A stretch of DNA of 64,000 bases from contig JAIZWL010000001.1 in NCBI GenBank assembly GCA_021498125.1, positions 1,230,099-1,294,098 on the forward strand, given 5' to 3'. Source of the stretch: Candidatus Thorarchaeota archaeon. GTDB taxonomy: Archaea > Asgardarchaeota > Thorarchaeia > Thorarchaeales > Thorarchaeaceae. The notes beneath the pieces were generated by a model. That model was not told the origin of the DNA. It worked only from the letters and a program-made list of their open reading frames with translations, and ran no database searches. This document shows, one piece after another, positions 60,930 to 64,000 of the stretch. Position 1 is the stretch's first letter, and the number at the start of each line of letters is the position of its first letter. Made by a program: the position numbers and the translations under genes.

Positions 60930-61322
60930 TTATGATGACAAGATTTCTTTGATTATCCGCTCTTCAATTGGTTTAAAGTCGAGATACTCCATTAGCACTC
61001 GCTCTATGAACGTGAACCTGCATTCCTCATCATTACTGATTAAGAGCTCCCCCTTGATGACTCTATATTTGAAACTCATCGGTGTATCGTTGAGTATTTT
61101 CACATCGATTGGTAGTTTTACAATGCTCTCGATTTTTGTAGATAGATCAAGTTCAAGCCTCAGAAAATCTTTGACCTTTTCTACATCAACGTATACTGCA
61201 ATATCGACATCACGAAAGTGTGCCTCATTAAAGCTGCCATGAAGATACGCGAAGACAATTTCATCTCTTTCTGAGAGAATATCTCTAATCTTACTTTTCA
61301 CAACTTTTTTATTTATTGACAT
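60930..61322 (-). CDS. mntA: MntA-like nucleotidyltransferase (antitoxin of HEPN toxin)
   Basis: 130 residues of the minimal nucleotidyltransferase fold: LHGSFNEAHFRDVDIAVYVD holds the G-S motif (29-30) and Asp38-x-Asp40. The third Asp in the fold is likely in the DVKI strand. In HepT/MntA systems this enzyme adds AMP units to a Tyr of the HEPN toxin and so silences it. It overlaps the HEPN gene by 14 bases, downstream of it. The pair is more AT-rich than its neighbours, a sign of possible transfer. Confidence 0.85.
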   Translation of the reverse strand: MSINKKVVKSKIRDILSERDEIVFAYLHGSFNEAHFRDVDIAVYVDVEKVKDFLRLELDLSTKIESIVKLPIDVKILNDTPMSFKYRVIKGELLISNDEECRFTFIERVLMEYLDFKPIEERIIKEILSS

Positions 61323-61734
61323 ATTCTCTCACTTCCTGAACAAATCTCTCTAGAATAATAATGATTTCTTGCGCTATTTCAAAGACTTTCTTGTCGTCAA
61401 CTCTCCAATATACATGCACAACCAAGTTCCTGAATTTGGCCATATTGGCTAGTTCTTTAGCGAGGTCATCGGAAATTATTCTATGTCTGCTCAAATTCGT
61501 AAAACATTCAGAGTAACTACTTGGGATCTCTTTCAGTGCTCTAGCAGCAATATGGTTGCAGACAGAGATAGCTGCTTCAATTGCCACAATGAGTCGGTAT
61601 TTTGTGGCATCTTTAATATATGCATCTGATAAAAAATCATCAATATCTAAATCTGTTACACACTCGATCTCACCAAGTGCCCTCTTAATTTCTGCTAATC
61701 TTCTGGTCACAAGATCGATATCGAGTCCTGACAT
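61309..61734 (-). CDS. hepT: HepT-like HEPN toxin (DUF86)
   Basis: 141 residues, all helical. The RNase motif R-x4-H-x-Y is present as RNLVVHVY (Arg102, His107, Tyr109); the Tyr is the one AMP-modified by MntA in characterised pairs. HEPN toxins of this group cut RNA when active. It begins the operon, with GGGAG ten bases before the ATG, and its end overlaps the nucleotidyltransferase gene. Confidence 0.85.
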   Translation of the reverse strand: MSGLDIDLVTRRLAEIKRALGEIECVTDLDIDDFLSDAYIKDATKYRLIVAIEAAISVCNHIAARALKEIPSSYSECFTNLSRHRIISDDLAKELANMAKFRNLVVHVYWRVDDKKVFEIAQEIIIILERFVQEVREYVNK

Positions 61735-61841
61735 TTAGGCGACTCTCCCTTCAATTCTTGTGACTTTGCTATTAAAGTGTTGCAGCCTTCATTTGCACTC
61801 GTCCTTTTTTGACGAAAACTGGAACTTTTCGATTCTTGTGG

Positions 61842-62210
61842 CTATTTTTTGGATTTTCGAGTTTTAGTCTTGGACTTTCCCTTTTTTGGTTTCTTTTCCT
61901 CTTCTGCGATGAGAGCATCGGTGGCACTAATGGCGTCCTCGATCTCATCTTTGGTGAACTCTTCAAGTTCGCCGGACTTGGCTATTCTGATAGTAATGAG
62001 TGCATCATTCTCCCGTGGCTCAATCTCCCACGACATTTCAAGGCCCGGTTCTTCTTTAACAAATTGACTGAGCATTTCGAACCATGCTTGTTTGACATCA
62101 TCAATATTGACGTATAGAAAGTCCATTAAGGGGACAGTTATCTCTACATTAAGAACACGGCCGTTTAAAATATAATAGTTCTCAATATTCCATGGCAATG
62201 TCAAGTCCAC
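61842..62210 (-). CDS. Small protein with lysine-rich tail
   Basis: 122 residues from GTG 62210: an alpha/beta part (YYILNGRVLNVEITVPLMDF, MSWEIEPRENDALITIRIAK), an acidic helix (DEIEDAISATDALIAEE) and a basic C-tail (KKPKKGKSKTKTRKSKK). The same frame runs further upstream to the TAA of the previous gene without a canonical start codon, and that stretch reads like protein (LWANKTYLQDEQDQIWV), so the real start may be a non-canonical codon (ATT at 62270) or lie elsewhere. Its function is unknown. It resembles the tail of the small lysine-rich protein at 28.2 kb in composition. Confidence 0.55.
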   Translation of the reverse strand: MDLTLPWNIENYYILNGRVLNVEITVPLMDFLYVNIDDVKQAWFEMLSQFVKEEPGLEMSWEIEPRENDALITIRIAKSGELEEFTKDEIEDAISATDALIAEEEKKPKKGKSKTKTRKSKK

Positions 62211-62279
62211 CCATATTTGGTCTTGCTCATCCTGTAGATAAGTCTTGTTTGCCCAGAGCCCACTGCGAATTCTTGTTTT

Positions 62280-62795
62280 TTATGTGTAGTATGATGGGCC
62301 TGTGTCCTCTGGAGCGGGGGTCTTACCTCCAGTCTCTCCTGTCACATCATTAAGGATGTGAATGATCATGTCAACAATTCTGTGGACCTTTCTCATCGTG
62401 CGCCATAGAATGTCATCGCCGAAGGCATCATCGTAGATGCGATCCGACACCACGAATCCGGGGCCGGGTGGTTTGGGTCCTGGTTGTCCGGGTTGAGGCT
62501 GGATGAATCCTACGCTAATGTCCTGAGTGAACGCGAAACGCATGGTCTTGATCTGGAACTGTTTCATCTTCTCGGCAGTAAGGAGTTTGAGGTGCTGCGG
62601 TGAGATCATGACCTGAGATTCTATCTGGACGAACTTTTGATCGTTGGGACGGACGACCGTGAAGAAGAACCTCATGAACTTCACTTTGTAAAGGAATTCC
62701 GCTCGTGGATTTGAGATGCTCTCCACCTTCATGCCTTCTCGGGAGAACCACTCTCGAACGGCTTCTTTGATGCGTTCCGATTCATCGTCTTTCAT
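62280..62795 (-). CDS. DUF2299-like small protein
   Basis: 171 residues. N-terminal helix (SERIKEAVREWFSREGMKVE), then beta strands (AEFLYKVKFMRFFFTVVRPN, KFVQIESQVMISPQHLKLLT), a Pro-rich linker (FIQPQPGQPGPKPPGPGF) and a C-terminal helix (KVHRIVDMIIHILNDV). The order helix, strands and 'PNDQKFVQI' recalls DUF2299/YbjN-like folds, but the match is loose. GGAG nine bases before the ATG. Next gene on the strand is the lysine-tailed protein, whose frame continues from its TAA. Confidence 0.6.
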   Translation of the reverse strand: MKDDESERIKEAVREWFSREGMKVESISNPRAEFLYKVKFMRFFFTVVRPNDQKFVQIESQVMISPQHLKLLTAEKMKQFQIKTMRFAFTQDISVGFIQPQPGQPGPKPPGPGFVVSDRIYDDAFGDDILWRTMRKVHRIVDMIIHILNDVTGETGGKTPAPEDTGPSYYT

Positions 62796-62846
62796 TTATT
62801 GTGTCTCCGTATTTCACGGCGTTATCTTGCTCTTAACGGTTGTGTC

Positions 62847-63653
62847 CTAGACATCTATGTACCATTGAGTCCGCTCATATGCGCTCTGATTTCGGTCCTG
62901 AAAACAGGTTATTTCCTGTCTTACTGAGGCGACCGCAACCGTATTACCTCTCTCACGAATGACTCTCTCTTCTGAGTTTGGTCTGGTGGGTCGCACTCCC
63001 CACGGATCAATGAATTGACTGTGACCAAAGTATGTCTTTCCGTCAAAACCGGATCCTATTCGATTTGTTGCTGCAATATAGACCTGATTCTCAATCGCGC
63101 GACCAAGCAATAATGCATTCCAGTGATGGCTGCGCGGATCCGGGAACGCGGCTGGAATGAGTATCAGCTCGGCTCCCTCCAGAGCGAGACCCCGAGTCAC
63201 TTCTGGAAATCGCAGATCATAACAAATCTCAAGTCCCACTTTGATGCCTCCAGCATCGAGGAGCGCAAGAGTATCCCCCTGTTCGAACACGTCGCGTTCT
63301 TCTTGGAATGGATGGATCTTCCTGTAGGTCGCTACGGTCTTTCCCTTGGGCGAGGTCACAATCAGTGTGTTGAAGTATTTCTCTTCATGACGCTCAATGT
63401 CCGTTGCCACTACATAAGCTCCTTTTTCAGAAGCGAGCTCTTCCATGAACGATTGTGTTGGTCCCGGAATTCCGGCTCCCACATTCTCATAGTCGGCATG
63501 GCGAAATCCAATAGCAAAGAGCTCTGGTAGAACTATGAACTCTCTCTCCGTATTTGGAGTATAGTCTTTGAGAAGCCATCGAACTCGCTTGAAGTTTGTT
63601 TCTCTATCGCTCTCGACACACGGCATCTGAACTAGACATACACCAAAGTCCAT
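62847..63653 (-). CDS. Nitrilase-superfamily carbon-nitrogen hydrolase
   Basis: 268 residues. The Glu-Lys-Cys triad is clear: Glu in VLPELFAIGFRHA, Lys in TYRKIHPFQEERD, Cys in LEICYDLRFPE. AAFPDPRSHHWNALLLGRAI is the conserved helix after the Cys. It may be an omega-amidase or a related amide hydrolase. ATG 63653 follows GGTGATC by five bases; an ATG six codons upstream is possible. It is divergent from the PorD-type gene by about 150 bases. Confidence 0.9.
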   Translation of the reverse strand: MDFGVCLVQMPCVESDRETNFKRVRWLLKDYTPNTEREFIVLPELFAIGFRHADYENVGAGIPGPTQSFMEELASEKGAYVVATDIERHEEKYFNTLIVTSPKGKTVATYRKIHPFQEERDVFEQGDTLALLDAGGIKVGLEICYDLRFPEVTRGLALEGAELILIPAAFPDPRSHHWNALLLGRAIENQVYIAATNRIGSGFDGKTYFGHSQFIDPWGVRPTRPNSEERVIRERGNTVAVASVRQEITCFQDRNQSAYERTQWYIDV

Positions 63654-63806
63654 GGAGATCACCACGAACATACTAAATGCAATGTCAGTTAAGCCTGACT
63701 ATCTTATCTGATTCTTTCCGATAACCGCACTCTTATACAGCGTAATACTTAATATCCGTTCAGTGCTGAAGCGGCTTTGTAATGACCGCAGTCGGAAGTG
63801 TTTCTT

Positions 63807-64000
63807 GTGGTCAATGAGGTTAACACTGAACCAAAATCAAGAGAAGACTTACCCAAGTCTCCTTACTCTAAACCCGTTGTCGGTTCTACCGGTAAGACGG
63901 GAAGTTGGCGGACTTTCGATCCTGTGATCGATTATGATGCCTGCAACAGATGTCGGATCTGCTGGATGTACTGCCCAGAGGCTACCATCGATCTTGATGA
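63807..64000 (+). CDS. porD: 2-oxoacid:ferredoxin oxidoreductase delta subunit (partial, PorD-like)
   Basis: The window ends inside the gene. The protein starts from GTG 63807 (GGAAGTG lies 11-13 bases upstream), contains TGKTGSWRTFDPVIDYDACN and a 4Fe-4S motif CNRCRICWMYCPEATIDLD. The TGSWR-PVID pattern and the ferredoxin motif are those of the delta subunit of pyruvate and related 2-oxoacid:ferredoxin oxidoreductases, which carries electrons between the catalytic subunits and ferredoxin. The other subunits would lie downstream, beyond the window. Confidence 0.8.
   Translation, partial: MVNEVNTEPKSREDLPKSPYSKPVVGSTGKTGSWRTFDPVIDYDACNRCRICWMYCPEATIDLD

Noticed and set aside
1-64000. tRNA or rRNA genes
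   Set aside because: I looked for GGTTCGAATCC-type T-loops and cloverleaf arms and found only coding matches, such as near 52526; no RNA gene can be supported.

Overview
The window reads as archaeal chromosome, most likely from an Asgard archaeon; a Thorarchaeota-like member is my best guess. This is inference from gene content, since there is no rRNA or other marker gene to place it. The signs are: intron-free, tightly packed genes with Shine-Dalgarno-type starts and TATA-like promoters; archaeal panB and PorD; and several eukaryote-like parts. The eukaryote-like parts are two longin-like proteins, an Arf-type GTPase fused to an N-terminal longin-like domain, a membrane-anchored array of winged helices resembling UFL1/DDRGK1, and a secreted caspase-fold protease. 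No tRNA, rRNA, CRISPR array or complete insertion sequence was seen.

Layout. 1-10.7 kb: two tandem paralogous giant surface proteins (the first cut by the window edge) flank a longin-plus-winged-helix protein. Both end in one transmembrane helix and an almost identical cytoplasmic module followed by a very acidic tail. 10.9-14.5 kb: an operon of a longin-Arf GTPase, three coiled-coil proteins (one with a C-terminal winged helix) and a small winged-helix protein. 14.6-17.4 kb: a stand-alone DUF35 protein, a ribbon-helix-helix regulator behind a palindromic operator candidate, an acyl-CoA dehydrogenase and a second longin-like protein. 17.5-22.9 kb (minus): a membrane-anchored extracytoplasmic protein and an isopropylmalate-type operon (zinc protein, dehydrogenase, dehydratase large and small subunits). 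23-32 kb: FAH-family hydrolase, GH36 glycosidase, TPR and membrane proteins, a lysine-rich miniprotein, an MFS transporter and a subtilase.

32-45 kb: a P-type ATPase translationally coupled to the winged-helix-repeat membrane protein, panB, a DUF1858 protein, a metallo-beta-lactamase protein, an SCP2 protein, an orphan PD-(D/E)XK protein, a glutamine synthetase-like enzyme divergent from an Lrp regulator, a MITE-like element, and a thiolase-fold/DUF35 pair whose thiolase lacks the nucleophilic cysteine. 45-54 kb: a tandem-domain regulator, a secreted protein divergent from the caspase-like protease, NAD synthetase, a VWA protein, small membrane and zinc proteins, and a gamma-carbonic-anhydrase-like protein. 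54-60 kb: a homocitrate/isopropylmalate synthase-family enzyme, an uncharacterised protein, a nitroreductase, a second acyl-CoA dehydrogenase, and a canonical thiolase/DUF35 pair. 60-64 kb: a VTT-domain membrane protein, a HepT/MntA toxin-antitoxin pair, small proteins, a nitrilase-family amidase and the start of a 2-oxoacid:ferredoxin oxidoreductase delta subunit.

How the genes may work together. Acyl-CoA chemistry recurs (two acyl-CoA dehydrogenases, two thiolase/DUF35 pairs, a lone DUF35, SCP2). 2-oxoacid chain elongation is split over two loci (LeuB/C/D-type genes and a LeuA/homocitrate synthase-type gene). The most novel candidate is the first 14.5 kb: giant adhesin-like proteins that pass a conserved cytoplasmic module through the membrane, next to longin and GTPase/coiled-coil genes. 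That looks like a possible surface-to-cytoskeleton or membrane-remodelling system, but no physical link is shown by sequence alone.
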